Shown: in pieces, positions 1-10,653 of the stretch
Layout: the number at the start of each line of letters is the position of its first letter
Position numbering within the stretch: the stretch's first letter is position 1
Source of the DNA: Proales similis
Lineage: Eukaryota > Rotifera > Eurotatoria > Ploima > Proalidae
NCBI GenBank assembly: GCA_019059635.1
Contig: JAGVRJ010000003.1
Location: 1,178,001-1,242,000, forward strand
Reading direction: 5' to 3'
DNA length: 64,000 nucleotides
The notes under the pieces: model-generated
The model's input: the letters and a program-made list of their open reading frames with translations, nothing else
Databases searched by the model: none
Told to the model about the DNA's origin: nothing
Program-made: the position numbers and the translations under genes

Positions 1-1891
1 ATTCTGCACGTTGTTCGAGCTCATGAACTCTGGCGGAGAAAAGCGATTAAAAGCCGGAAAATAACATGCCAATCCAAGTTTTCAAGAGACCTATGAAGCA
101 GTTTTGCAGATCTTCATTTGTTATTACCACATTGAAATGAAGTCCTTCAAGCTGCTCGGTGAGAAAGAAAACGTCTTCTTCCTTCAATCGATTTCAATTA
201 AGGGCCACCCGACATGTTCCCTAGACAGATTACGGACTCACCGAAATGCACTGGGATTGTTCGCTTGAGGCGTTCAGCTGTTCGGTCAGTTTCAACGTTT
301 TGAATATGCTGTTCATGTTCTCTTCAATTTTTCTTTTCACAAAATTCAAACTCGACAGTTTCAGTTTAATTTGCTGATCTAAACCAAATAATCCGCATAA
401 AAAAGTTGATTTTCCTCCACTTTAAAATCCAACTCACCGTCAGAGCCGCCTTTGTCGTTCGATCGAGTCTGTTGGATTTCTTCGTCGATTCTGGCATTCA
501 GCTCGTGCAGTTGTTCCACATTCGAGCAGTAATTAACCACAGTGAGAAAGTTCTCGGTCGACGGCGATTGCGCCTGCAGCTGTTTGAGAATATCGCCATT
601 AGAAATAGAATTGGTTAGAATTCGCTCAAACTGACCATGTAAACTATGGACTGGTTTATGTAGTCCGGATCTGTGACTCGTTTCAAAGTCTCTTTGATCA
701 ATTGGTTCGCCAGTATCTCCTGGTCAGTAAAAAAATTTGCTCCAGTCCTAATCTCAAGTTGATCATGTCAAACTAACCCGAGCAAGGCAGCGCAGTGGAA
801 GACAGGCAAACACTTTGTTTGGCAGGAGGGAGAAGCAGAAAATTTCGCTCAGCTCTTGAAGCAGGACTAAAGTGGGTACGGTTAGACAGTTTTCGTCTGT
901 TGCGTCTGGCTTCAAGGTCGTTTACTTGTTTCCGATTCGGCCGAGTCTGGAGTGACGCAGTCGCGGCACACTTCGCGTTCAATTTCGAGCTCGATGTCAA
1001 AGAACGCTTCGACAAGAGTTTTCTCCCGCTGCGCGGTCAGGTTGCGAAAGTCGGCCAGAGAGTAACTTTTGCCCGACGCGTTCACACTGCTCGGCGTCAG
1101 GCTAACATTCGGAGCCCGACGCGTCCTTCGTGCTTTCTTGTAGACGCGCATTTGAACAAGAAAATGATGCGCTAGCACATTCAAAGCGAACTGCTCCCAG
1201 TCGATGCGGCGTAGATGAGCAGTCAGATTCGTGATTGCCGAGTAGAGTATGTAGCGAGTCGCCTGGCTGAATTCGTCACGACTGCTCACATTGGCCTTGT
1301 ACCACGAATCGACAAAGTCGCGCACTATGAGCTCAATTATCTTGAAAAAGCAACACGATTAGATAAAATTGGTAAAAAGCATTCAAATGGGTAAAATATT
1401 TTCGTACTTTGTGAATTTCTTCGTCCACCAAGTAAGAGCTGGTCATTGACGGTCTTATGAACGGCAGTTGACTGCTCAATTTAGTGTCCACTGATTTCAG
1501 CTTCTGAATAGGATTTATTGGATTTTACCGGCTTGTAGATGGGCCAAGAGAGCGGAGTCAATTTTACCTGATGGCTCCGTTGACCGGCGCGAATAGGCAC
1601 ACTCTTTCTCTCCATGTAATTGAGCATTGCCTTCTCAAGGAGAGCTCGTTGCCGCTTGAGAAACATCGCAAAGCCAAAGCAGAACGAGCCGACCAGGGCC
1701 AGACTGAACAGAAGCTTGCCCATGTGGAACAGCGTCACGTTTAGCAGAACAAGAGCGAAATAGAAGCTTTTGGTCAGCAAGTGTTGATCAATGAAATCGA
1801 CAAAGCCAATGTGACGTATCAAATTTCGAACTGAATTCCCGTGGGTCCTCAAGGCCTTTTCCGCTGGCTCAAGTTCACTATTGACTGACAT
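1..1891 (-). CDS. SNX13: Sorting nexin 13-like protein (PXA domain), 3' end cut by window
   Basis: Endosomal sorting nexin with N-terminal membrane segments and a PXA domain; SNX13 relatives act at endosome/ER-lipid droplet contacts. Exons in transcription order: 1891-1568, 1503-1408, 1340-926, 866-778, 719-636, 579-438, 378-242, 181-91 and 29-1 (incomplete). All junctions are GT-AG and phases agree. The ATG at 1891-1889 is followed by a hydrophobic stretch (about residues 35-70, FYFALVLLNVTLF then LLFSLALVGSFCFGF). The PXA part shows RDFVDSWY, IDWEQF, FDIELEIEREVCRD and VTDPDYINQ, which match SNX13 better than SNX14, SNX19 or SNX25 as I remember them. The RGS, PX and C-terminal nexin domains should lie to the left of the window. 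It is divergent from the UBE2V gene, with about 1.1 kb between the starts. Exons 8 and 9 are the least certain. Confidence 0.85.
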
Positions 1892-3005
1892 CCTAGAGCT
1901 TCATAATCAATGTCGCCTTCTCCTTTAAATCAGCGAGCAGGCGAGAGCGCTCTGTGTGGCCAAGCTGTTTATCTGAAAGTAAACGAGCAAACCTGATCAT
2001 CGAGCCATTGCGTAGAAACTTGCCTCGATTCGGAATCGACAACAACAACAAGAGCAAATTATGTGGAAGTGAAAATTGAAGGGCGAGGTTGCAATGGGGG
2101 CTATTATTCATTTGGTTTTAAATAATTTAGCATAACTAGACAAATTAGAGGCCACGCTGGCATTCCTCTTCGTCCAAGTGTACTGCCACTGTCTGTATCC
2201 GGCAGATGAATTGATTTCGAAAAAACGGAACAGCGACTCGATTTTATTTGATTTCAGAAGACGCTTGCTCATAAATATAATCATTCAGTTGAATAGGTTC
2301 AGAATAGACTTGGCTTTTCCAGCCTGCATTTCTTTCAATCCTTAAACGACAACGTTTGAAACAGAATCCTTTGAGAAATTCTTTTCACATTCAAGCGCCC
2401 ATGATCTTGCCTATCAACTATCTCAAACAAATTTTTTTTTCTATTTCAAGGCCTAAATTGGTTGTCAATGGCTGGCTCGTATATTTGATAAGCAATCATG
2501 TTGTTGACGAATATACGCGTTCGCATTGATTATGCTTGCTTATCTTCAACAAGAGTTCTCACGAGCCCTCAAACGGGCTTCGAACTCTATTTAGGAAAGG
2601 AACTGATCCTTGTAATTAAGCTGGTTGATATATCTTGTTGCTTGATAAGCCCAGTCAAGGCGACTTGGTTGCCTTGAGATTTTTGAAAACTTCTGGGTGC
2701 TAATCAAATTGCGCATTATCCACTGCAAATGTCAATTTGAATCAGCATCAAATTTGGTCAGCAGCAACCAAACGTACACGATCAAGTCAGAGAGCATAAA
2801 GCAAGCGCATGAGACGCATGTATCGCACTGTAGCCGCTCAAAGAAGCCAAAAAGAAAACAGAAAGCAAATTACCAAAAGCTTTGAAGTATTCGTAGAAAA
2901 CAAACAATCGTTCACTGAATGACCTGTTTGCGTAAACTCTTTCTAGTTTGACTAAAACCTGTCCAACTTGTCTAGATAAAAGACCAAGTATTGCCCAGTG
3001 ACCGA
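1892..3005. other. Intergenic region between divergent SNX13-like and UBE2V genes
   Basis: About 1.1 kb between two divergent start codons, so it should hold both promoters and 5' leaders. Several short open frames occur here, but none has a family resemblance or splice context. I see no clear TATA box and no repeats beyond short T runs. Confidence 0.6.
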
Positions 3006-3570
3006 ATGGCTTCAGCAGGCGGCGCTGGTAAGTAATCTCATTCAAACGCGACCCGAAGCTGACAAGTTCGATTGTTGTCGAAACAAAGTTATTCCGAGAA
3101 GTTTCAAGCTCTTGGAGGAGCTCGACGAGGGTCAAAAAGGAGGCGCCTCGGATGGCACTGTTTCGTGGGGCCTTGAAAACGAGGCCGACATGACCATGAG
3201 CAAATGGAATGGCATGATACTCGGCTTGCCTCGAGTATGAACTATTTTATTCTTATTGCTCATTCAATTATCAGATCGATGCGTTAACTGTTTTTGCCCC
3301 TTTTAGACTGTATTCGAGAATCGCATCTACAGTCTTAAGATAGAGACTGGACCCGACTACCCGGTGCAGGCGCCCAAGATAAAATTCGTCACCAAAATCA
3401 ACTTGTCTGGCGTGGACAAAAATGGCGACGTGGATCCCAAACACTTTGCGATCTTGAGTCGCTGGAATCGCAACTACTCGATAAAACACGCGCTTCAAGA
3501 AATTCGAAAGAGCATGGGCAACAAAGAGAATTTAAAGCTCTCGCAGCCAGCCGAGGGCAGCACCTATTGA
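3006..3570 (+). CDS. UBE2V2: Ubiquitin-conjugating enzyme E2 variant (UEV; Mms2/Uev1 type)
   Basis: Catalytically inactive E2 partner of Ubc13, used to build Lys63-linked ubiquitin chains in DNA-damage tolerance and immune signalling. Three exons: 3006-3027, 3089-3234, 3307-3570, giving 143 aa, about the usual UEV length. Key matches are [61 protein letters not shown] and KLSQPAEG. The active-site cysteine of true E2 enzymes is absent, as expected for a UEV. Vertebrate UBE2V1 and UBE2V2 cannot be separated here, so the symbol means the UEV family. The first coding exon is only 22 nt (MASAGGA plus one base). The 3' UTR runs into copy 1 of the 301-bp duplicated element. Confidence 0.95.
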
Positions 3571-3689
3571 TGCACTGCCGCCATGCGTATGCTCCTCATC
3601 ACACTCTCTAATTGTGTGCGTGTGTTAATCTGTCTGCAGACTGGCGTTCTATTCAGCCGATTCAATATTGAATTCGTATTATATATTTT

Positions 3690-3990
3690 ATAAATCTTTT
3701 CTTTCATCGCTTGTAACACTGACGAGCTGAATAGAATGTTTGGCTCTTCTGTTCTGATCGCGGCTCGGTCGCGACGGGGGGTCCAGAGAGCGCTGCCGTT
3801 GCGCTCAGCCTTAGGCTTTTCTCCGTTAGAAAAGTAAGCAACGACTATAGAGAAAAGCAGAACGAGAAAGAAACGCGATGAATGCGAATAGAGAATCGAG
3901 AGCAGAAAAAAAAGCTGGCCAACACTATTTGTTGTTGTGTTTACTCAATTAAAAAGAGAGAAAGAAAAAGGGCCGCGCACTGATCGATTT
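3690..3990. repeat. 301-bp duplicated element, copy 1
   Basis: Near-identical direct copy of 5875-6175, with one difference in 301 bases (T at 3848 versus G at 6033). It contains three perfect stem-loops in a row: 3758-3774 (5-bp stem TCGCG/CGCGA), 3788-3806 (6-bp stem GAGCGC/GCGCTC) and 3816-3834 (7-bp stem CTTTTCT/AGAAAAG). A purine-rich tail with an 8-A run follows. It lies about 120 bp after the UBE2V stop codon, probably in its 3' UTR or just beyond. There is no coding potential, no terminal inverted repeat and no obvious target-site duplication. Confidence 0.95.
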
Positions 3991-4526
3991 AATCTCGGAG
4001 CTGGCCTTGGTGGAAGTTAAACTATCAGAAGTTTCAGCATAGCGAAATTCTACAATCAAAATTAAGAGATTGGGAGTGTTAAAATATAATGGAGGATCGT
4101 ATTTCATTTGCCCAGCCGATTCGAAACATTGCGTTCGAGAATTTCATTTTTTTCTTACTTGGTGTGGTGCCAAGCGTTTATTTATAATCAGGTGCAAATA
4201 AAAAAGGAATATAAGTTTCGGATGAACCAGCTCGAGAATCATGTTAAAAAAGTTAGATTGAGTCAATGCCGAGCGAACAAGCCAGTCAGAAAGCATGGGT
4301 CCATCGTAGAGATCTGCCTTTGAGTTTGTTGACCTACCGAGCAAGACGGACGAGAATTTTCCTGACAAGTGAAAGGAGAATATTTCAACGGCTGTTTTAC
4401 GCCCGTTTCACTCAATCGGCATTGGTTTATCCAGCACAATCAAAAAGTCGCAACTATCTTTTCTTAGGTTTTAAAACACCCACACCAGTATCAAAACTAC
4501 TTGATTAGTTTGAGCGAATGCCCAAA
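3991..4526. other. Intergenic, convergent gene ends
   Basis: Sequence between the duplicated element and the stop codon of the minus-strand NAD(P)-binding gene. Short open frames on both strands look like chance. No RNA gene or repeat was recognised. Confidence 0.5.
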
Positions 4527-5273
4527 CTAGTATGTCAGAGTGGGGTATTTGTTAATCCAGAGGCCAGTTTTTATCTCATGCAGAATGAACTTGGCCAGAT
4601 CGATGCGGAATATTTTGAACTTTCCTGAGTCGCAAGTGCGATCAACCGCATAAAAGTCAGCTGAATTGCCGTCGATCAAATAGGTCGGGCGAACAATTGT
4701 CCAGTCGGAATTGCTCATCTCTACAATTGTCTCCATCTTGACCATGTCAAGGTATGTGTTGATCAGGTAGGGTTTTAAGAGTTTCCTATAGTACCAGGGC
4801 GCACCATGATCGTAATCGACGCCACCAGAGGAAATCACAATAATTCGCTTGACGTTGAGCTTTTTCGCCGACTCCATAATGTTCTTGGCGCTTTCACTAT
4901 ACAATTTCGTCGGTTTGGAGGCATCGGATAGGCTGCCAGAGCCAAGGCAAGAAACAACTACGTTGGCCCCTCTCATTGCACACTCAACTGAGAATTGATC
5001 GTAGATGTCGACTCTTCGCACTTCGACGCGATCTTTGTACGGATCCATAAGGGTTGTATTTCTAACCGCTGCGATTACTTTGAAGCCTTCGGCCAACGCC
5101 TGCTCCAGAAGGAGTTTCCCGGTGCCTCCGCTGGCTCCGAAAATTGCAATTGTGGTGGCCGCTCCGCTCGGTAGACCATTTTGCGCATCCAGCGCTCTTT
5201 GGCTTCGAGGCTCGATCGCTTCGACTCCATTATTGAGGATCTTGTATTTTAGCTTTTGTTTTTCAATAGTCAT
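4527..5273 (-). CDS. NAD(P)-binding atypical SDR, BLVRB/NmrA-like
   Basis: Single-exon protein of 248 aa starting at the ATG at 5273-5271. A Rossmann dinucleotide-binding motif sits near residues 43-53 (AIFGASGGTGK). It is followed by AAVRN, a VDIYD stretch, VVVSCLGSGS, the strand RIIVISSGG and DWTIVRPTYL, the usual order in NAD(P)-dependent atypical short-chain dehydrogenases such as biliverdin reductase B/flavin reductase and NmrA-like proteins. Substrate cannot be inferred; YxxxK of classical SDRs is not obvious, which fits the atypical class. The first 40 residues are polar and family-unspecific. It converges with UBE2V and lies between the two copies of the 301-bp element. No introns were needed. 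Confidence 0.8.
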   Translation of the reverse strand: MTIEKQKLKYKILNNGVEAIEPRSQRALDAQNGLPSGAATTIAIFGASGGTGKLLLEQALAEGFKVIAAVRNTTLMDPYKDRVEVRRVDIYDQFSVECAMRGANVVVSCLGSGSLSDASKPTKLYSESAKNIMESAKKLNVKRIIVISSGGVDYDHGAPWYYRKLLKPYLINTYLDMVKMETIVEMSNSDWTIVRPTYLIDGNSADFYAVDRTCDSGKFKIFRIDLAKFILHEIKTGLWINKYPTLTY

Positions 5274-5874
5274 TTTGTTCGGCTTCAGTTGAGAAGTACT
5301 TTCTGCAAAATGCTTTTATACCAGTGGTTATGAAATCAGCAGTGTGTCAAGTTAGCTTCAGACTTTTTTCACGTTTTCGAGACGTTCGCCGACAGGCAGC
5401 TAGTAAAAACTTAAATATTATGAAACAAATGAAAGCAATTATGCACTCGTTCATTAGAAACTCACGTGTTTTAAGCACATGACAGCAGTTCACTCGTAGT
5501 CTCGAAGTAACCTGAGACGGCAAAAGTTCGATTTGAATTGAAGCTCTTGATTTTGACAAACCTTCACCATTGTAACCTTCACTTATGCGCTCTGCTTTGC
5601 TTCGCAAATGATTCAGTCGCCTAGTCGATTCATCTTGTGCCTCAATCGTGCTTTGTGTAACAACAAAATTTCGAAAACCTTAATTTCCTCCCCTCTTGCC
5701 GACGACAAATCTATGATTTCTAAATAAATTCTATCGTAACTTTGAATTCACTTGGTTTTGTTAAACTGCTTAGCTCATCAAAAAAATTTAATTTATTTAC
5801 TCAATAAATTAAACCTTATTATCCCAAGTATACACCAAAATAGATCTTTAATTCCCTATAATCAATTTTGTATA
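5274..5874. other. Upstream region of the minus-strand SDR gene
   Basis: About 600 bp, AT-rich towards 5700-5870. It probably holds the promoter of the SDR gene. An open frame at 5347-5607 (minus) has no recognisable features and I do not call it. No repeats other than the boundary of the duplicated element. Confidence 0.5.
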
Positions 5875-6175
5875 ATAAATCTTTTCTTTCATCGCTTGTA
5901 ACACTGACGAGCTGAATAGAATGTTTGGCTCTTCTGTTCTGATCGCGGCTCGGTCGCGACGGGGGGTCCAGAGAGCGCTGCCGTTGCGCTCAGCCTTAGG
6001 CTTTTCTCCGTTAGAAAAGTAAGCAACGACTAGAGAGAAAAGCAGAACGAGAAAGAAACGCGATGAATGCGAATAGAGAATCGAGAGCAGAAAAAAAAGC
6101 TGGCCAACACTATTTGTTGTTGTGTTTACTCAATTAAAAAGAGAGAAAGAAAAAGGGCCGCGCACTGATCGATTT
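5875..6175. repeat. 301-bp duplicated element, copy 2
   Basis: Second copy of the element at 3690-3990, 2,185 bp away in the same orientation, differing only at 6033 (G instead of T). The three hairpins fall at 5943-5959, 5973-5991 and 6001-6019. Flanks are unrelated to those of copy 1, so the duplication ends are sharp. This copy sits between the SDR gene and the start of the basic orphan gene at 6604, away from any coding exon. Confidence 0.95.
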
Positions 6176-6603
6176 CACTTGGATACACGAATCTACCTTA
6201 TCGGCGGCGCGGCTTAATTATAGTACGAAAGTGACGTTAGTGGTCATGATGATGATGGCCGTGTTGGCCACGGCGACGACCGCCCGATAGCACTTGGCCT
6301 CTCCTATTCGCTTAATTATAATGAGCGCCAATTGAGTCGCTCATGATATTTTAGTGGGCTAAACAAGCCGAGTAATCAGCGCTCGCAAGCCAGCACACAA
6401 TCTAGCCTGCTCGCATGTGGCGCTAATTTATTTGAAAGGCTTGATTTCAACAGACGAAAAGCAAACTAGTGCAGTGGGAGCAAATTAATCGATAAATAGG
6501 CAAAGTGAAAGCGGCAGGCAAACAGAAAGAAATAGAAGAGCGAGAAATGATTTGCGCCTCAACAGCAGCCAGATTGTTTAATGTTTGATGATTTCACTTT
6601 CAC
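6176..6603. other. Intergenic, probable upstream region of the basic orphan gene
   Basis: About 430 bp without a credible gene. It contains a short run of GATGAT/GGCCGT-like simple sequence around 6245-6290 and several TTAATTA-type AT motifs. No clear TATA box. Confidence 0.5.
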
Positions 6604-7140
6604 ATGAGTCTTGATGCTTGTTCGATGATGGACCAAAAACTTGAAGCCATACGTCTCGAGATGGTTTGTCCTTCTTTATGTCTTTTCGCCTCAATATCAG
6701 CTCCCGTCTAAACCATATGATCTGAAATCAGCTAAAAGTTCATCAAGAAAATGTCGAGTTGGCAAACATGCTACAAAAGGCCAATGATGCCCTACAAGAG
6801 CTTAAAAGCTGCGCCAAAAGCGGAAAAGAGACGAGCAAGCCGGCGTCGTTGTCTTCGTCAAAACTGCAACTAAACGAATTGCGAAAAGTTCCTTTGAAAG
6901 CAAATCTCAATTTGGTGAAAAGATCACCTACGTTCGGCTACTTCTGCTGTGCCAGTGAACATCGCCAGCCGAGCGTAAAATCTACTGACAGTTCCAAGAC
7001 TCGTAATTGCCGAATTTCAAAATCAAGCTCTTCCTTTTGCAAAACACCGACTGAGATGACAAATGTGGGCAAGCTGCCAAACAGGAAGATTCTCAACAGC
7101 CGCATACCCATAAATGCGGTCCGCACCGAGTCCAAAACCA
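6604..7140 (+). CDS. Uncharacterised protein, coiled-coil start (5' part of a larger gene?)
   Basis: Two exons can be joined with good GT-AG signals: 6604-6663 (20 codons from an ATG) and 6732-7140. The product starts with a likely coiled coil, where the splice joins KLEAIRLEM to LKVHQENVELANML, then QKANDALQELK. A Ser/Lys-rich segment follows. The second exon appears to end at a GTAAAA donor in phase 1. If spliced to 7231 it would run about 46 more codons to a stop at 7368-7370. If spliced to a weaker acceptor at 7295 it would enter the long basic frame ending at 9396. I could not settle this, so only the secure part is given. I do not recognise the family. Confidence 0.55.
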
Positions 7141-7230
7141 GTAAAATGAGTGAAATTTTTTACATTTGATATTCGCTTAAGATAAAATAGATAAAATTTG
7201 GAGAAAAGTTTTTGCTGCCTTTTGTCCTAG

Positions 7231-9396
7231 GTTTCCTTGCCTCCCAATTTGCCGCTCAATTTCAACTCATTCACTCGAATTTATGTTGTTGGAGATGGGG
7301 CGGGATGGTGGCTTTTTGGATTTACTTTTTCGTTGAATCTCTCCAACTCAAAGATGAATATCCTTTATAAAAGCTTCTGGACTCTTCGCGTCGGGAGGGA
7401 CGCCGAGCAGAAAAGATCGAAACAGAGAAACGAATGTATTCACTCTGTCGACCCAGTCGGTCTTCCTGGAGCCTTTTTAATTGTCAAACGCATCACATTG
7501 GTGCCCAGAGAGTTCTCAAGGCGGTTCAATCGCTGCCAATCTTGTCGCTGTAGACTTCAGTATTCAGGCAGTATCAAACGCGTTCTCTATTCGCGATCAG
7601 AACGATCGATAAAAGTCAATTGGCACTTGAGACTTTTTAATGGCCATTCGAGACAGGGCAGACTGGGTTCGGGCTACAAGTGCAATAGTAAAGATCCTTC
7701 TACCGTGTCCCGAGTGGAGGGCCGTGCTCAGAAAAAAGAATTCGAGTCGAAGAATCGAGTCGCAGATTCTCTTCACTTTGAGCGTATATCTTTCACAAAT
7801 CAAGTCAAGAAACATGAGAGCGCTGAGTACAAACGTTCAACAGAACTTTACTGGACCGAGAACGATTTCGTTTGGGCCAAATCGCCAAATGTTAGTTGTG
7901 CATCAAGTTTTGTTTTGAACCAATCTTCTGGAAAATTTTTACTTAATCAAACCCAGAGTCGAAGAAGAAAGCAAACAAGTCTGGACGTTAAGCGATTACA
8001 ATTTAACAAAACTCCTCGCCAATCAATCACCATTGATCACAACAATTTCTCGAGCGTCGACTTAAAAAGATTTGAACCGAAATCAATAGGAAATCGCGAG
8101 TCTACCAAACAGCAGGCCGGGCGGAGAGCCGCTTTAAGCCCAAGTCAAGGCCTATTGTTTCAAAAGAGGAATGAAAATTTAAATCGCTTGATCAAACGCG
8201 TACAAACTGTTAACGGGAGACGAAAAAGCTGGAAACCTTTCATTCGTTTGAAAAGAGCTTTCATTCAAACGAGAAAAAAGAAAAAAATTTCAACGAGAAT
8301 CAAAAAAAGAAAAAGAGTGTTTAAGCGAGTTCTGCATCGAAATGAAACTGCACTTGCTCACAAGTTACGAGGGGCATCAAATAAAGTCACAAGCGTGGTC
8401 AAATACAAGAAAACAAGCATTCAAGTAGCGAAAGATCTTAGAGCTGCCCAACTCGAATCAAATGGAAGAGCTGAGCAACTGTTACCAAAGAGGTCGTCGA
8501 GTGAATGGTTTCCTCAAAGGGTTATTAAGAAGCGAGTCAAAAAGAAGAAGATTCTTTCCCACCCAGAGCAGCTAGCAGTCGGTCAAGATTCATCATCAGA
8601 GTGGGCCAAAGCCTATTCTGAACAGCCTGGTGTCAATCGCAAATCAGCAAATAAAACCAGTCATGCAAAAAGTTCGATTTCTGCGTCGAACTGTGAGACT
8701 CGAATTTCCAAAAATGACCTTGAAAACCAATGCAGCCGAGTTGGATCTATCATGACGGAGCAAACTAATGAATGCAGATTTCGTTTGAAGAAAAGCATTC
8801 AGTCTTCGGGCGAACAAAATAGCGCACCGCAAGTCAAACATTTAGAGCCCAAACAGCTCGCGAAAGGGAATTTAATTTCACCGAGCAACGTAAAGCCAAT
8901 TGCTTCAGCTGACAGTAGCTGTGCAAAAATTAAATTTGAACTGACCAGGGCGTTTACCTTCAGCTATTTTAGCACGATGAACGAGCTGAAGAGGGAACAG
9001 AGTTGTAAGCTTGTCTGCGAGATGAGCGCAAGAATGCCGCTGTTGCTCAAGATTCAAACAAAAGCCTTCAACTCAAAAGAGTGTCTGAGCGAACTGATTC
9101 TGTTCGAGAGGCTAACTGCGGAGGAAAAGGCTCAACGAGCTGTCGGTATAGTTCGGCATGTGGACGCGATAAAGAGAGACTCAGAGTTGAAGTTGAGCCT
9201 CGCCGATTGTATTCAAGTCGCGTGCTATTTGGAAAAGATCTCTCTCTGTTGGTTGAAAGCAAAACAACGATCGGCCAAGTCGAGCAGTCAAATTTTCACA
9301 AATTTTGTTCATTGTCAACCGCGGCCCAGTTTATTTTTCAAATGGCTCCTATCCGAACGTGGCCTCAAACACGTTCGATGTTTACTTGAGCCCTAA
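7231..9396 (+). CDS. Large, strongly basic protein of unknown function
   Basis: Open frame of about 720 codons entered after a TAG splice-acceptor-like site at 7230; the first in-frame ATG is at 7354. The protein is very rich in Lys, Arg and Ser, with runs such as TRKKKKISTRIKKRKR (about residues 340-360) and KKRVKKKK, plus scattered Cys. The last 150 residues look folded and helical (LTAEEKAQRAVGIVRH, LSLADCIQVACYL). Composition suggests a nuclear or nucleic-acid-associated protein, but no domain is recognised. It may be the main exon of the gene starting at 6604. A different frame is open from 9305 to 9610 and also looks protein-like, so the true C-terminus may use another exon. A poly(A) signal follows at 9652. 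Confidence 0.5.
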   Translation, partial: VSLPPNLPLNFNSFTRIYVVGDGAGWWLFGFTFSLNLSNSKMNILYKSFWTLRVGRDAEQKRSKQRNECIHSVDPVGLPGAFLIVKRITLVPREFSRRFNRCQSCRCRLQYSGSIKRVLYSRSERSIKVNWHLRLFNGHSRQGRLGSGYKCNSKDPSTVSRVEGRAQKKEFESKNRVADSLHFERISFTNQVKKHESAEYKRSTELYWTENDFVWAKSPNVSCASSFVLNQSSGKFLLNQTQSRRRKQTSLDVKRLQFNKTPRQSITIDHNNFSSVDLKRFEPKSIGNRESTKQQAGRRAALSPSQGLLFQKRNENLNRLIKRVQTVNGRRKSWKPFIRLKRAFIQTRKKKKISTRIKKRKRVFKRVLHRNETALAHKLRGASNKVTSVVKYKKTSIQVAKDLRAAQLESNGRAEQLLPKRSSSEWFPQRVIKKRVKKKKILSHPEQLAVGQDSSSEWAKAYSEQPGVNRKSANKTSHAKSSISASNCETRISKNDLENQCSRVGSIMTEQTNECRFRLKKSIQSSGEQNSAPQVKHLEPKQLAKGNLISPSNVKPIASADSSCAKIKFELTRAFTFSYFSTMNELKREQSCKLVCEMSARMPLLLKIQTKAFNSKECLSELILFERLTAEEKAQRAVGIVRHVDAIKRDSELKLSLADCIQVACYLEKISLCWLKAKQRSAKSSSQIFTNFVHCQPRPSLFFKWLLSERGLKHVRCLLEP

Positions 9397-10499
9397 GAAA
9401 ACCAAGTTGCCAAGCTCACATTCCGTTCGAGTGTGTGTGTTTCATTTTATCCTCGTCTGTTTCAATCTCGTTCTCTATGTAGCTCCCGTGTTTGACCTGT
9501 TCTCGGTCGCTTGTTTGCTTTCAAATTGCGACATGAAGCAAATTTACAATCGCTTGTTAGAGCACGAATTTAGGCATCTATTCGATAAGATTCAAAACGG
9601 CCGTTCGTGACTCGGCCTTTGGCTCCAAAAATTTTACTCATGCTTTGTCGAAATAAAGACTTGAGTTGGTCAGAGTTGAAGCTCTCATTCGGCTTAGGCC
9701 GAATTGCCAATTTAAGCGAGCGCATATGTTCCGTTTGCTCGTCTTGAATAGTTCAAGACTCAAAAACAACCGCGTTTTTGATTGCAACTTTGGAACGCTT
9801 GAGTAAATCGGCTTGCAAGCTATCGCTTAATAGGACCACCCAGTGGCCTTTGTTTGCTCCTTCTACAAGCTGACTAATTGATCAGATCAAAAAGTTCAAT
9901 CGGCTTGCCGTCGTCGCCGTTGTTGTTGTTGCTGCTCGCTTAGGAAGCGAATTAGCCAAATAGCAAGAAATTATTTATTTACACGATTCAGAGACACAAA
10001 TAGCCGATGGAGATTATCAACAAGGCGAGTGATAAGAGAAAAAGTCTCCGTTGAATTAGCGCCAGAGCTAATACGATGAGTCGAGTGAGCTCTCTGCTCG
10101 TCTATTTTGTTTAATTGTTGTTCGTATTAGGAGGCTTAGAGGAGACAATACGATTTGTTTTAATGACAGAAAAAGTCGACGACGACGACGACGACTAGGA
10201 CAACCTTAGAGCTAATGGTAGAACACCAATTGGTCGCTTGTCCGGCCAAAGTGCCCATTGTCTACCCTTGTCTCTTGATTGCAATTAGCTGCCGACCCGA
10301 GCGACTTAACACAAATCGGCGGTGTTTATTCGCGCCCATCCACCCACTCGCTTGCGTTACGTATCATGCCAAAGCCTGATGGCATTGATAGCGACTCTAT
10401 TTGGCTTATCCGAGAGCTTAAGCGAACACCTCTATGTGGCAATCGAGTGCGCTCCAAAGACGAATCGCTTTAATTGCCAAGTCCAAGTCAACCGTTGGC
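9397..10499. other. Intergenic region before the CBM14 gene
   Basis: Begins with the probable 3' end of the basic gene (see the frame noted at 9305-9610) and continues as non-coding sequence. It contains a GAC/CGA trinucleotide run at about 10174-10196 and AT-rich motifs. No RNA gene was recognised. Confidence 0.5.
9652..9657 (+). terminator. Poly(A) signal AATAAA of the basic orphan gene
   Basis: Canonical hexamer about 255 bp after the stop codon at 9396 and 44 bp after the alternative stop at 9608-9610. Confidence 0.6.
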
Positions 10500-10506
10500 T
10501 ATAAAA
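10500..10506 (+). promoter_or_regulatory. TATA box of the CBM14 gene
   Basis: TATAAAA preceded by GGC, about 150 bp upstream of the ATG at 10654. This predicts a transcription start near 10530 and a 5' leader of roughly 125 nt. TATA-driven promoters are typical of regulated secreted or cuticle genes, though that is an inference. Confidence 0.6.
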
Positions 10507-10653
10507 CTCAAACTTACGCAACTTTTTGCCGTTTATTCGCTTAGTTTGCGTCAACAAATCGATAACTCATCCTTCAGCGATCGACACTCGATCTCTTTGC
10601 CGAACTATTTGATTTTCATTCATCCTCTTAGATTGCTTTTTTAGACTCTTGCC

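Noticed and set aside
1893-2111. Minus-strand frame directly upstream of the SNX13-like ATG
   Set aside because: It ends in a stop just before the start codon, has no family signal and is best read as 5' leader.
5347-5607. Minus-strand 86-codon frame upstream of the SDR gene
   Set aside because: No homology, no promoter or splice context; it lies in the SDR upstream region.
3690-6175. Duplicated element as a transposon with terminal inverted repeats
   Set aside because: Its ends show no inverted repeats and no target-site duplication, so a classical transposon is not supported.
6604-9396. Shugoshin-like reading (coiled coil then long basic tail)
   Set aside because: Only the general layout fits. 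I could not find the C-terminal SGO motif, so I do not name it.
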